The notes: a model not told the origin generated them from the sequence alone. Shown: positions 36,801 through 44,549, counted from the first letter of the stretch. The stretch: DNA of 64,000 bases from JAAXHV01 sp965207165 (GCA_965207165.1 OZ242265.1:3038001-3102000); one strand, 5' to 3'. Program-made: numbers and translations.

Positions 36801-37138
36801 GCGGTGCGCAGCGGGCGCAAGTGGACCTGGGACACACAATGCGGATGTCCGGATACGTACTGGAAAAGCTGAAGGGGTTGACAGGACCGGGCGGCCCTTT
36901 GGAAGGGATGTATTGGTATTACAACAATAACACTTTCGTCCTGCCCCGCGTGAAAAATGCCGGGTTCACCTACAAGTGGAGCATCCCCCACGATTCCGCT
37001 GAAACACATATCATTATTCAGGCGCACATATCGGAACAGAAGATAGACGAGTTTTTCGCTGACGCCGTGGAACAGGATGTTTTTGAGAGGCCGGGACAAA
37101 AACTGCAGGCAGCAGAATTTCGCTTCCCAAGACGTTAA
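33887..37138 (+). CDS. DUF4157 protein fused to PLP-dependent decarboxylase
   Basis: 1083 aa, two recognisable ends. Residues 35-225 are a DUF4157 module: YPYRDQIQQAFGHHDISSLR, metalloprotease-like HEAAH (H157, E158, H161) and AYERHADLVA as the third-ligand region. Residues 650-1060 form a fold-type I group II decarboxylase, closest in pattern to histidine decarboxylases: GGYISSGGTAGNDLG, SEGAHYS with H766, TFGTTNAGAMD, HLDGAY with D868, and PLP lysine K924 in SISGHKAFN. The middle 400 residues are unassigned. No signal peptide, no membrane helix. DUF4157 is known from N-termini of large cargo-like proteins, some near contractile injection systems, so an exported amine-producing effector is inferred. 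Confidence 0.8.
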   Translation: MLFCYTYSHADGKLPSRRQAPGIAHPGARTAGAALNRISRGIQGGETPLQFSDAINIAQQQCGNRATLQFVARQMRLHDGGSAVVHALAKTGIQGPAQDYPYRDQIQQAFGHHDISSLRAHTGAAARNANSCFGSSAYHKGGEVAFAATPTLADAAHEAAHYVQNAGAGQLGGDVGEAGDAYERHADLVAENVVAGETVTDLLDRGPGAPTHGARTRNNAPVQMTGGGVPPLAALCLESALQNRAPRTDVVKLLMSIRTGLYLDSAQKETNPYSQALADKWVETTRDKEAAGIRNEIGRFELAVKDEPISPWTLVRECIPRGGPGNNCGDPDSAGTHSQENIIQHEVVNYIANKTGFTTKPSLVRLNPADKARMNAEGENIFHNEQEPLADLNLLKREITTNSATPVSVRSPDQAAELQRLRARKTGMLDYWGQVSGRPGAAKQVARDQADLAGVPLIVLDDKKYWIEPGKPDNAAISAEIRHLENETGAGFYLHLQGAPGTYPDQLCPVHPRVDTFAQDFTGITSIPGEVAVIRGEPGTIEKTQAEGPSYVGSADTTKEGSMDVAHSKELYALSYIGHEGLFEAINDLPLTEPEREETSLLTAAVEELSAGYPVPGDRRLLADIITQVIRALVLATLPGPLRKKLDDWLIFIDLQNQYMRGKFTRLMGFPYGGAAHIEDNLVAALKLLMARQRPLAVGKKDTFEAETGAIRRIGGKFTTATPPGLLGGYISSGGTAGNDLGIGRGRRLGRARGKFPVVFGSEGAHYSYKKINMQNRIADSRTDSQGFAPGYEESGNSADTGMDSQGRIQVDALVDKVCGALQGKDIYPVLMLTFGTTNAGAMDPVKQVIVELGKRGIDRDKYYIHLDGAYSLGYIFGSSAVDFSAAGWEFGFDSEAESEGPAPRFEWNTILDVVDSISISGHKAFNAVTPSNKISSYFIYRKVTGDESVAPLEDVRDARVAEAFHRGLATGGAQRAQVDLGHTMRMSGYVLEKLKGLTGPGGPLEGMYWYYNNNTFVLPRVKNAGFTYKWSIPHDSAETHIIIQAHISEQKIDEFFADAVEQDVFERPGQKLQAAEFRFPRR
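33983..34559 (+). repeat. DUF4157 module, copy 1 of tandem duplication
   Basis: Aligns over about 577 bp with 37407-37984 almost without gaps; most differences are single-base. Covers the AALxRIS start through the VQM end of the module. The downstream parts of the two genes share no similarity. Confidence 0.85.
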
Positions 37139-37247
37139 TCACCGGGGCTCCCTGAATAAGTCCCGGAGACACACTGGCATATATTCAACATTCAACTACC
37201 GCACCACCAACTGATTATGAACCGGGACGACCAAGAGACAAAGCGCA

Positions 37248-39332
37248 ATGATCTATTCACGGCATACTTTCGCTTCAGCAGAACAAGCATCAAAAACAGG
37301 AAGCTACCTGCAAAACGAACCGTTACAGGATCCAGAGCAAAGCAGTTCCATCAGCGGCAACACGGCATGTCCGGACGGCTCGGGCCGGGATAGTTTTAGC
37401 GCCGGTGCAGCCCTGTACAGGATCTCCGACGGCATCCGGGGCGGAGCAACGCCGCTGCAATTCAACGATGCCATTAATACCGCCCAGCAACAGTGCGGCA
37501 ACAGGGCAACATTGCAATTCGCCGCGCAGCAGATGCGCCTGCATGAGCGGGACAGCGCGGCTGTCCATGCCGTAGCGAACACAGGACTCCAGGGGCCGGC
37601 GCAAGACTACCCGTACCGGGAAAAGATCCAACAGGCCTTCGGCCATCATGATATCAGCAGCCTGCGGGCCCATACCGGCGCGGCTGCCCGTGCGGCCAAT
37701 TCCAGCTTCGGGTCAAACGCCTATCACAAGGGTGGGGATGTAGCCTTTGCCGCAGCGCCGACGCTGGCTGACGCGGCCCATGAAGCGGTGCACTACGTGC
37801 AGAATGCCGGGCCGGGTCAGCTTGGTGGAGACGTGGGTGAGGCAGGCGATGCCTATGAGCAGCATGCTGACCTGGTGGCAGGGAAAGTGGCCGCAGGGGA
37901 GCCGGTAGCGGACCTGTTGGACCGGGGCCCGGGTGGAACAACGGGGGCTGCGCCTGCCCGGGACAACGGCCCGGTGCAGATGATGCTGCCGAGGTCAGTA
38001 GCGCTGAGAGGTCTGCTGAGTGTTGGACGCGGGAGATTTGCCTCCGCAGGTAACAGTACTCTGCCGAGAGAATCCGGGATAACGAGACGGGACGCCATGG
38101 CGCGCCGCCGGGATGTCTCAATACCGGAGATGAATGAGTTATACACGAGGCTCAACCACAGTCATTTCGGTTATGCAGAAAACAGGAAAAGAATTATAGA
38201 GTCCGGTCTACTGAGAGGCATAAGCGAGGTATCCTCCGGTGAGGATGTGGCTCGCCGTGTTAAAACTTTTGTGCTGACCGGGAACTCGGAATACACGGAG
38301 GCTGTTGACCGGGTTATGGCACAAGGTTTCACTTCAGGCGGGGTAGAACCGCTGACCACGGCCCTGATGGACCCTGAAATCTCCAGGGGCTTGAATAAAC
38401 AGCCGTTATCAAAGGAGAGTTTTTTGGAATTCGTAAGTGATTCCAGGAAGTATGTGCAAAATGACGAATGCAGCATAGGCATCCTGGTAAACCGGACAGG
38501 CAGTTCCGGCGGTTGGGAGGTGGCCGGTGTTATCACCCAGTACCTGGAGGGGTATATTGCGAATGATCCGGAAGATCAAAAGGAATTCTCAAAACTGGAT
38601 GACGATAACAGGGCAGCATGGATAAAGGAAGGCAGGGCCATTCCGCGCGGTATGGAATTCGGCGAGACGGTCATGGGCAAATACCCATGGGCCGAACATC
38701 TCGGTGGTACGCTCGACATGTTTGACACGCAGGAACTGTTGTATGGGCCGGATCCAATCACGCACCAGGATAATCTAATGTACGCGTTTATGGCCGGTGT
38801 CGAGCCCCGGTATCAGAGCACAGGTTTGGGAAAATTGCTGTTCCAGGCTATGGAGGCGCAGAACTACGCAAAAGGAATCGATGCAGTAATGGCCGAATTT
38901 ACCAGTATATCCCGTGCACTCGCGCGCACGTTCGGGTGGAAAAAACACAAGGAGATACTTTACAAGGATTACCTGCTATGGCGTTACCTGACTGCTGACG
39001 GCGGATACGACATCCCGCCCGAAGGAGGAAGATATTCCCGGGAAGAGATGGCAAGCATGGGTCTTACCGGTGAACACAGGTATGCACCCTGGGCGGCGAT
39101 TGATTGGGAAGGACCCCCTCATTATCAAAAGACAGACGAAACCCGTTACAAACCGGACCCGCGCTATTCAAGTGGATGGCCTAGCGGACCGGGAGGTGTG
39201 AAGCACGCGATTCCCACGGTCATTCGCGGTGGTGTTGCTGCGTACAAGACTTACCCGTTACCGGAACTGACACATTATGACGAAAGACTATTGACCCCGG
39301 CAGCGCGCAAAAAATCCGGATTTTCCAATTAA
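37248..39332 (+). CDS. DUF4157 protein fused to GNAT acetyltransferase
   Basis: 694 aa. Residues 50-245 are a DUF4157 module nearly identical to that of the upstream gene, with HEAVH at 178-182 and AYEQHADLVA. Residues 400-610 look like a GNAT N-acetyltransferase: CSIGILVNRTGSSGGWEVAG as an early strand, and the acetyl-CoA motif RYQSTGLGK (521-529) followed by a helix and AEFTSISRALARTFGW. A tail with HYAPW-like aromatic content follows and ends in a basic KKSGFSN. No signal peptide. The intermodule segment is predicted helical. Probably an effector-like paralogue with acetyltransferase cargo; the target is unknown. Confidence 0.75.
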   Translation: MIYSRHTFASAEQASKTGSYLQNEPLQDPEQSSSISGNTACPDGSGRDSFSAGAALYRISDGIRGGATPLQFNDAINTAQQQCGNRATLQFAAQQMRLHERDSAAVHAVANTGLQGPAQDYPYREKIQQAFGHHDISSLRAHTGAAARAANSSFGSNAYHKGGDVAFAAAPTLADAAHEAVHYVQNAGPGQLGGDVGEAGDAYEQHADLVAGKVAAGEPVADLLDRGPGGTTGAAPARDNGPVQMMLPRSVALRGLLSVGRGRFASAGNSTLPRESGITRRDAMARRRDVSIPEMNELYTRLNHSHFGYAENRKRIIESGLLRGISEVSSGEDVARRVKTFVLTGNSEYTEAVDRVMAQGFTSGGVEPLTTALMDPEISRGLNKQPLSKESFLEFVSDSRKYVQNDECSIGILVNRTGSSGGWEVAGVITQYLEGYIANDPEDQKEFSKLDDDNRAAWIKEGRAIPRGMEFGETVMGKYPWAEHLGGTLDMFDTQELLYGPDPITHQDNLMYAFMAGVEPRYQSTGLGKLLFQAMEAQNYAKGIDAVMAEFTSISRALARTFGWKKHKEILYKDYLLWRYLTADGGYDIPPEGGRYSREEMASMGLTGEHRYAPWAAIDWEGPPHYQKTDETRYKPDPRYSSGWPSGPGGVKHAIPTVIRGGVAAYKTYPLPELTHYDERLLTPAARKKSGFSN
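37407..37984 (+). repeat. DUF4157 module, copy 2 of tandem duplication
   Basis: See 33983-34559. The tandem copies lie 3.4 kb apart in the same orientation, which would allow recombination that swaps or deletes C-terminal domains. Confidence 0.85.
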
Positions 39333-39442
39333 GGCCCTGTCTCCCGGAGCAAGTACCCGGGAACCGGAACTACCTGTTTTGCCAAGCCCGGCCCAACTAC
39401 GTTAATATCACACATGGATGTTGCCCTCTCGCCGGTCAATAG

Positions 39443-40153
39443 TTGATGATTATGTTTGAAACCCTGAAAGAAGATATAAAGGTAGTGTTCGAGCGGGACC
39501 CCGCCTCCCGCAGCGCGCTGGAGACGCTGATTGCCTGCCCCGGATACCACGCGATCCTGATGCATCGCGCGAACCACTGGCTGTGGAACAAAAAGCTTTA
39601 CCTGCTGGCGCGCTTCACCGCGCACCTGTCACGCTTCCTGACGGGCGTGGAGATCCATCCGGGCGCCAGCATCGGCCGGCGCCTGTTCATCGACCACGGC
39701 ATGGGCATCGTCATCGGTGAGACCTCCGAGATCGGCGATGACTGCTCCATATACCACGGCGTCACCCTGGGTGGCACCACCTGGCAGAAGGGCAAACGCC
39801 ACCCAACGCTGAAAGAAGGCGTGATAATCGGCGCCGGCGCCAAGGTGCTGGGCCCGATTACCCTGGGCGCCAATTCCAGGATCGGCTCCAATGCGGTAGT
39901 GGTCAAGGACGTTCCCGACAACGCCACGGTGGTCGGCATACCGGGCCGCGTGATGGCAAGGGAATCAAAAGCCGAAGATGAACTGAAAACAGCGCAGCGG
40001 GAAGCCATGGCCAGGAAAATCGGATTCGACGCCTACGGCGGCAGTAAAGACATGCCCGACCCGGTCCAGAACGCTATCGACACCCTGCTGGACCACATGC
40101 ACCAGGTGGACAAGGAAATGGAGGAGCTGAAGAAAAAGCTGGAGAAGGAATAA
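39443..40153 (+). CDS. cysE: Serine O-acetyltransferase
   Basis: Makes O-acetylserine from serine and acetyl-CoA for cysteine synthesis. 236 aa with hexapeptide-repeat left-handed beta helix: GVEIHPGASIGRRLFIDHG, VIGETSEIGDDCSIYHGVTL, GGTTWQKGKRHPTL, and later hexapeptides to VVGIPGRV. Key His residues in IDHGMG and YHG are present. Three near-start Mets (39443, 39446, 39452); the last, MFETLKEDI, is the likeliest start. The C-terminus (MEELKKKLEKE) is longer than minimal CysE. Separate from the suf operon. Confidence 0.95.
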   Translation: MMIMFETLKEDIKVVFERDPASRSALETLIACPGYHAILMHRANHWLWNKKLYLLARFTAHLSRFLTGVEIHPGASIGRRLFIDHGMGIVIGETSEIGDDCSIYHGVTLGGTTWQKGKRHPTLKEGVIIGAGAKVLGPITLGANSRIGSNAVVVKDVPDNATVVGIPGRVMARESKAEDELKTAQREAMARKIGFDAYGGSKDMPDPVQNAIDTLLDHMHQVDKEMEELKKKLEKE

Positions 40154-40190
40154 TCCGCAGATGACGCAGATTAGCGCAGATGAACCTCCT

Positions 40191-41030
40191 TTAACGCTGT
40201 AAACCCTGCAACATCCGGTTCAGGCCAGGATAATCCGACGCGGACAGAAGGAATTTCCTGGCGCTCCCACCGAGGCCCTGGTTTGCGCTCAAATGTTGCC
40301 GCGCCTGATCTGCTGAGCGGATCTCGGCGCCGCCGATGGCGGAGATGCCCCGTTCAAACAGCGGGTCGGGGAAAAAACCCGCGGTCGGTCCAATCATCAC
40401 CCTTCTTTGCGCTGCGCGGGAGTAGTCGAGCACCTCGTCGATGGAATTGTTCAGCAGGGTGGACGCGGTGATCATGACCTTGTTGCAGCCTTCCAGGTCC
40501 TGCAGGTCGGCGCTGACCAGGAAATTATCCTGCCGTTTGTGGAACTGCGGTTTTTTCTCGATGACAGTCAGCCTGATCCCGTTGTTCCTGAGACGCGTTA
40601 CCAGGGACGGGAAATAACCCACCATGCCGACGTGGTCGGTGCCGGTGATGTCCAGTATTCCCATTGAATCCGGCGCGTCCCCGGGCGTGAGATCCGCCTG
40701 CCGGAATACGTGCCGGGTAATGGCGTTGACGGCGGCCAGTCCCAGGGAACAGTCCGCTTCGTCGTCACCGGCGCAGTAGCGCGCCAGTTCCACGGGATGG
40801 CTGCCGCTGAACTCATCCGGTTGGTAGCGGCTGCCCATGCCTTTCTGCGAATCACCCAGCCAGGCGTAGTAAAGACCGGCGGAACCGTCCCGGAGCGTCA
40901 CGATGCCGAACTCGGTATGGCGTCCCGGGCCGGGATCGGGTTCCGGGATATATACCCAGTCGACCGGCGGCAGGTCAACCTGCTCCGCCACGGTTTCCAC
41001 CAGGTTCAGCAATTCGTCTCTGACGGACAT
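40191..41030 (-). CDS. DUF4213/DUF364 putative metal-chelation protein
   Basis: 279 aa. N-terminal DUF4213-like part (VTLRDGSAGLYYAWLG) and C-terminal DUF364 Rossmann-like part: GMVGYFPSLVTRLRNNGIRL, ASTLLNNSIDEVL, IGPTAGFFPDPLFERGI. Members are called putative heavy-metal-chelation proteins from structure, without proven biochemistry. Located 3 bp after an O-methyltransferase and so certainly in its operon. Confidence 0.75.
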   Translation of the reverse strand: MSVRDELLNLVETVAEQVDLPPVDWVYIPEPDPGPGRHTEFGIVTLRDGSAGLYYAWLGDSQKGMGSRYQPDEFSGSHPVELARYCAGDDEADCSLGLAAVNAITRHVFRQADLTPGDAPDSMGILDITGTDHVGMVGYFPSLVTRLRNNGIRLTVIEKKPQFHKRQDNFLVSADLQDLEGCNKVMITASTLLNNSIDEVLDYSRAAQRRVMIGPTAGFFPDPLFERGISAIGGAEIRSADQARQHLSANQGLGGSARKFLLSASDYPGLNRMLQGLQR

Positions 41031-41033
41031 GTC

Positions 41034-42083
41034 TCACGCATGACCGGCAATGACAACCGCGTACGGTGTGCCGGATAACGGATTGGCCTGTTCGACCTGC
41101 AACCCGGCTGCAGCAAAAATAGCCTCGTATTCAGCAACGGTGTAAGTGTCCCCGGCAGCGGTCTGGCGCAGCATCTGCATGGCAAACGCGGCGGCAAAGG
41201 GCGGCGATATGCGGTCCTCATTGGGGACAAAATCCAGGGTGTAGACCTTGCCGCCGGCGGTCAGGGCATTTTTCATACGCACTAAAAACTGCGAGCAGGT
41301 CGCCGCATCGAAATGGTGCAGAAAATTACACAGCAGAATGACCCGGTAGCCCGTTCCCGTGTCAACTTCAAACGCGCTGCCCGGAATGGTCCTGTAACGG
41401 TTGTCCAGCCCGGCATTGTGCGCGTTCTCCAGCGCCACTTCCAGGACATCGGGCCAGTCGACCGCAGTTACCTCGGCCTGCGGATGTTTCTCCGCCAGGG
41501 TAATGCCGAAAACACCGGAGCCTGCCGCAATATCCAGTACCCTGACCCGCTCCTCTACATCCCCACCGTCAAGGTCGGCACAGACGAGGTCTGCCAGCAA
41601 GCTGGCCGGCAAACTGTTGAGGCCGGTCATGGACCGGGCGAATTTTACCCACATGGGATGATCGGGCACATCGGACCCGGCCAACGACGTCGCCACCCCG
41701 CCTTTCCTCACCGCCTCGGCCACGTCGCCGATGTCCCTGATAAAGAACGGATCCAGCAAAAAGTTCACGATATCACCCATGAACGCGGGTGAATTGCGGT
41801 CCAGGAACACCGCCGAATCCGCGGTCAACGAATACGTCGTACCGGACTTCTCAAGCATCCCCATGATGCACAGGTAATCACATAAAATACGCATGCCCCG
41901 ACTATCGGCCCGGCAGTGTCCGGCCAGGGCCTCTGCAGTATTCACCCCCCCGGCAATGGCTGAAAACACGTCCAGTTCCACCGCGCCTTTCACTGCAGCA
42001 GAATCACGGTATGCCATGACGGCGTTGAGAAATAGTTCCGGGGAAGGTTGTTTTTCCTGGTTCATGTCGGTTATGTTTCCCAT
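41034..42083 (-). CDS. SAM-dependent O-methyltransferase (two-domain type)
   Basis: 349-aa methyltransferase of the plant-OMT/hydroxyindole-OMT type. Residues 15-110 are a winged-helix dimerisation domain (AIAGGVNTAEALAGHC, MLEKSGTTYSLTADS). The catalytic domain has VRVLDIAAGSGVFG, AVDWPDVLEVA, and LLCNFLHHFDAATC. Such enzymes methylate secondary metabolites. Operon with the DUF364 gene and divergent from a flavin monooxygenase (49-bp gap). Confidence 0.88.
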   Translation of the reverse strand: MGNITDMNQEKQPSPELFLNAVMAYRDSAAVKGAVELDVFSAIAGGVNTAEALAGHCRADSRGMRILCDYLCIMGMLEKSGTTYSLTADSAVFLDRNSPAFMGDIVNFLLDPFFIRDIGDVAEAVRKGGVATSLAGSDVPDHPMWVKFARSMTGLNSLPASLLADLVCADLDGGDVEERVRVLDIAAGSGVFGITLAEKHPQAEVTAVDWPDVLEVALENAHNAGLDNRYRTIPGSAFEVDTGTGYRVILLCNFLHHFDAATCSQFLVRMKNALTAGGKVYTLDFVPNEDRISPPFAAAFAMQMLRQTAAGDTYTVAEYEAIFAAAGLQVEQANPLSGTPYAVVIAGHA

Positions 42084-42132
42084 AGTCTTACAAAGTCCGG
42101 AATTACAACACCATTAACTGATCCAGGCAACC

Positions 42133-43365
42133 ATGACCGAATTCGGGGAAACAGCCGGTAACCATGTATGCATCGTCGGGGCAGGACCGGCAGGTGTGGT
42201 GCTGGCCTTGATCCTGGCGAGGAACGGGATACCCGTTACCCTGATCGAAGCACAGGCGGACTTCGACCGTGAATTCCGCGGCGATACCCTGCATGCCTAT
42301 TCCATGGAAATACTTGCCCAGTTAAAGCTGGCCGAACCCATCCTGGAACTCAGTAATTCAAGGATAGAGAAAGCCCGCTTCGGCACGGCTCGCGGCCTGG
42401 TCACGATGGCTGATTTTACCCGTCTGAAGACGGCGTACCCCTACATCGCGCTGGTCCCCCAGGCCCGCTTCCTGGAACGGCTGGTTGAGGAGGCAAAGCA
42501 GTATCCTGATTTCCGGCTATGGATGAACGCCACATTTACGGAACTGTTGAAGACAGGCGAAAAAACTGTCGGGATAAAATGCGTCCATAATGACGAATCG
42601 ATAAGCATCCCCGCCCGCCTGGTCGTCGCCGCTGACGGCCGCAACTCGGCCGTCAGACAGCAGGCGGGAATAGAACTCTGCCGCACCTCGCCGCCCATGG
42701 ACGTGTTGTGGTTTAAATTACCCGTCCTGGAAAACAGCAAGCTGCCAGGCGGCTTTCAGGCGCGTTTCGGCGCGGGCACCATGCTGATCATTATTGACCG
42801 GGGAGATCATTGGCAGGCAGGTTTTATCATCCTGAAAGGCTCGTACCGGGATTTCCGTAAAGCAGGTCTCGAAGCTTTCAGGGATCAGTTGGCAGAAATC
42901 GCTCCGGAGCTGGAGAGCGCATTCTCCAGCCTGGAAGACTGGTCGCAATGCGCCATTTTATCGGTGGTCACCGGCAGGGTGGAACAATGGCATCGACCCG
43001 GACTGCTGTTGATCGGCGATGCGGCCCACGTCATGTCGCCCGTAGGCGGGGTCGGCATAAATTACGCCATCCAGGACGCGGTATCGGCGGCAAACGTCCT
43101 GACCCCGCACCTTGTACAAGGAACGGTATCAGAAAATGACCTTGCCGAAGTGCAGAGACGCCGCGAGACCGCGGTGGCTTTCATCCAGCAACTGCAACGG
43201 ATTATTCAGAAGCGCATCATTGGCGCCGCGCTGAAATCCGATAAGCCGTTTCAACCGCCCCTACCCATGCGCATCCTGTCCAGATCTGCCTTTGTGCAAA
43301 GAAAATTCGCACAGGTGCTGGCGTATGGGTTGAAGCCGGAACTGTTGGATGCTGGGTTGGTGTAG
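42133..43365 (+). CDS. FAD-dependent monooxygenase (PHBH family)
   Basis: 410 aa. FAD-binding Rossmann GAGPAGVVLALILARNGIPV, a DG-type motif VVAADGRNSAVR, and GDAAHVMSPVGGVGINYAIQ near the C-terminus: class A aromatic hydroxylase pattern (UbiH, PHBH, and antibiotic-tailoring enzymes). Likely hydroxylates an aromatic or quinone-like substrate. Adjacent methyltransferase suggests hydroxylation-then-methylation. A ubiquinone-pathway role is not supported by context. Confidence 0.9.
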   Translation: MTEFGETAGNHVCIVGAGPAGVVLALILARNGIPVTLIEAQADFDREFRGDTLHAYSMEILAQLKLAEPILELSNSRIEKARFGTARGLVTMADFTRLKTAYPYIALVPQARFLERLVEEAKQYPDFRLWMNATFTELLKTGEKTVGIKCVHNDESISIPARLVVAADGRNSAVRQQAGIELCRTSPPMDVLWFKLPVLENSKLPGGFQARFGAGTMLIIIDRGDHWQAGFIILKGSYRDFRKAGLEAFRDQLAEIAPELESAFSSLEDWSQCAILSVVTGRVEQWHRPGLLLIGDAAHVMSPVGGVGINYAIQDAVSAANVLTPHLVQGTVSENDLAEVQRRRETAVAFIQQLQRIIQKRIIGAALKSDKPFQPPLPMRILSRSAFVQRKFAQVLAYGLKPELLDAGLV

Positions 43366-43422
43366 CCGTTTTTCAGGAAATTCGTATTGCCATTATGGGG
43401 GTAAGACGTTATCTTAACTGCC

Positions 43423-43665
43423 ATGAAAACGGTCATCTCATCGAAGGGTCAGATCGTCATAGCAGCCGATATTCGCAATCTGGACAAGATCGAGACTGGT
43501 CAGGCGTTTGATATTGAGCGCGTGAAAAAAGGTGAATACCGCCTGGTAGTTGCCGAACACCCGAAGAACCAGGGGTTGATTGATACACTCCTTGCATGTC
43601 CGGTTAAGGGCTGGTTCATGCCGATAGAATCGGAGTCTACCGGCACAATTGAAGGACCATCGTGA
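43423..43665 (+). CDS. AbrB/SpoVT-type DNA-binding protein (orphan antitoxin)
   Basis: 80 aa. The AbrB swapped-hairpin motif is at the start: MKTVISSKGQIVIAADIRN, followed by KIETGQAFDIERVKKGEYRL. C-terminal tail LIDTLLACPVKGWF matches toxin-neutralising segments of VapB-type antitoxins. No PIN-domain toxin follows; the next 220 bp are noncoding. Confidence 0.75.
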   Translation: MKTVISSKGQIVIAADIRNLDKIETGQAFDIERVKKGEYRLVVAEHPKNQGLIDTLLACPVKGWFMPIESESTGTIEGPS

Positions 43666-43843
43666 CATGTCTCGTTGCTCAGGAGGTTGGCGCCGGGAGA
43701 GGGAATGTAATTGAGCATATAACCTTTTATTATTAAGTGATTTATATCACTTCCATACCCTTTGCCCTACAATTTTCCCAACAAATTTAAGTCGATGCAA
43801 GCCAAGATTCTTACTGCCCATTGAGAAGCAGATCGGGCATTAC

Positions 43844-43861
43844 ACGCCATTGGCGTATAAT
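43844..43861 (+). promoter_or_regulatory. Operator-like palindrome overlapping a -10 box
   Basis: ACGCC-ATT-GGCGT (43844-43856) immediately followed by and overlapping TATAAT (43856-43861), about 30 bp before the HTH gene at 43893. Expected for an autoregulated antitoxin promoter. Confidence 0.5.
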
Positions 43862-43892
43862 TGGCTGATATCAAATTTGTAGTGGCGCTAAA

Positions 43893-44183
43893 ATGAAAAA
43901 TGAACTGTTTAATGAATTGTTGGCCAGCGTCCAGGAAATGGACGAAATCGTCCAGGGAAAAAAAGCGGCTGCCAGGGTCACAAAGTTTCCGGAACCGGAG
44001 GCCAAGATAATCCGGGAAAAAACCGGACTGAGCCAGAATCAGTTTGCCATGTTAATCGGTGTCAGCAAGCGGACACTGGAAAACTGGGAACAAGGGCGCC
44101 GGCATCCGACTGGACCGGCTAAAGCCCTATTGAGAATCCTGGCCGTAGACCCGGAGCATGCTGTTCGGGCGTTACATGGGTAA
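43893..44183 (+). CDS. HTH-type antitoxin/regulator (HigA/NadS-like)
   Basis: 96-aa protein. HTH_3 domain IIREKTGLSQNQFAMLIGVS followed by KRTLENWEQGRRHPTGPAKA, typical of antitoxins paired with HigB/RelE-type toxins. No toxin gene is found upstream, so it is orphaned. A likely operator and -10 precede it. Followed by a half-copy of a related antitoxin. Confidence 0.85.
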   Translation: MKNELFNELLASVQEMDEIVQGKKAAARVTKFPEPEAKIIREKTGLSQNQFAMLIGVSKRTLENWEQGRRHPTGPAKALLRILAVDPEHAVRALHG

Positions 44184-44191
44184 ATTTGAAC

Positions 44192-44347
44192 ATGAAAAAG
44201 CGTGATATCGGGGCAGAATTACTCGAAGGCCTTAAAGAAATTCAGGAATTCAAGAAGGGCAGGATAAAACTTAAGACGACCAAGCTCTCTGCGCCGTCGG
44301 AACCAAAAGCCATTCGCTCAAAGTTGGAACTGTCACGATCGCGTTGA
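44192..44347 (+). pseudogene. Truncated second antitoxin
   Basis: 51-aa frame MKKRDIGAELLEGLKEIQEF continuing to IRSKLELSRSR and stopping where the recognition helix should start. The same layout (N-terminal helix, then PKAIRSKLELS) is seen in NadS/HigA proteins, so this is the N-terminal half of a second HTH antitoxin. 8 bp after the intact one. Confidence 0.5.
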
Positions 44348-44549
44348 AATCTCCCAATAATGGACATTGAGCTTCCTTATTGACTGCTTTAAAAACCCGT
44401 TACGGGCGGTGGAGCGGTTTTAGTGCCGATGGCCGGATTCGAAACTATAATGTAACTGACCTCCCCCCACAAAACTGGACCACCCTAAACTAGAGATTTC
44501 TGGCCTGAGCGGAAGGGCAAATATAAGCCCTAAGCGGCGGATAAACTGC
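44348..44549. mobile_element. Possible IS3-family end at module boundary
   Basis: Within this 200-bp gap, TGTAACTGACCTCCCCCCAC (44451-44470) then AAAACTGGACCACC resembles the terminal repeat of IS3-type elements. No transposase remains. It marks the left edge of the metal-efflux module, whose codon use differs from neighbours. Confidence 0.3.

Noticed and set aside
33887..39332. Contractile injection or type VI secretion genes near the DUF4157 proteins
   Set aside because: None of the flanking genes (valS, cysE) or others in the window encodes sheath, tube, baseplate or ATPase; the link remains an inference.
40157..40186. Repeated GCAGAT units after cysE
   Set aside because: Three short imperfect units; looks like ordinary simple intergenic repetition.
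43669..43892. Possible PIN or RelE toxin next to the orphan antitoxins
   Set aside because: The only frames in this gap are short and lack toxin motifs.
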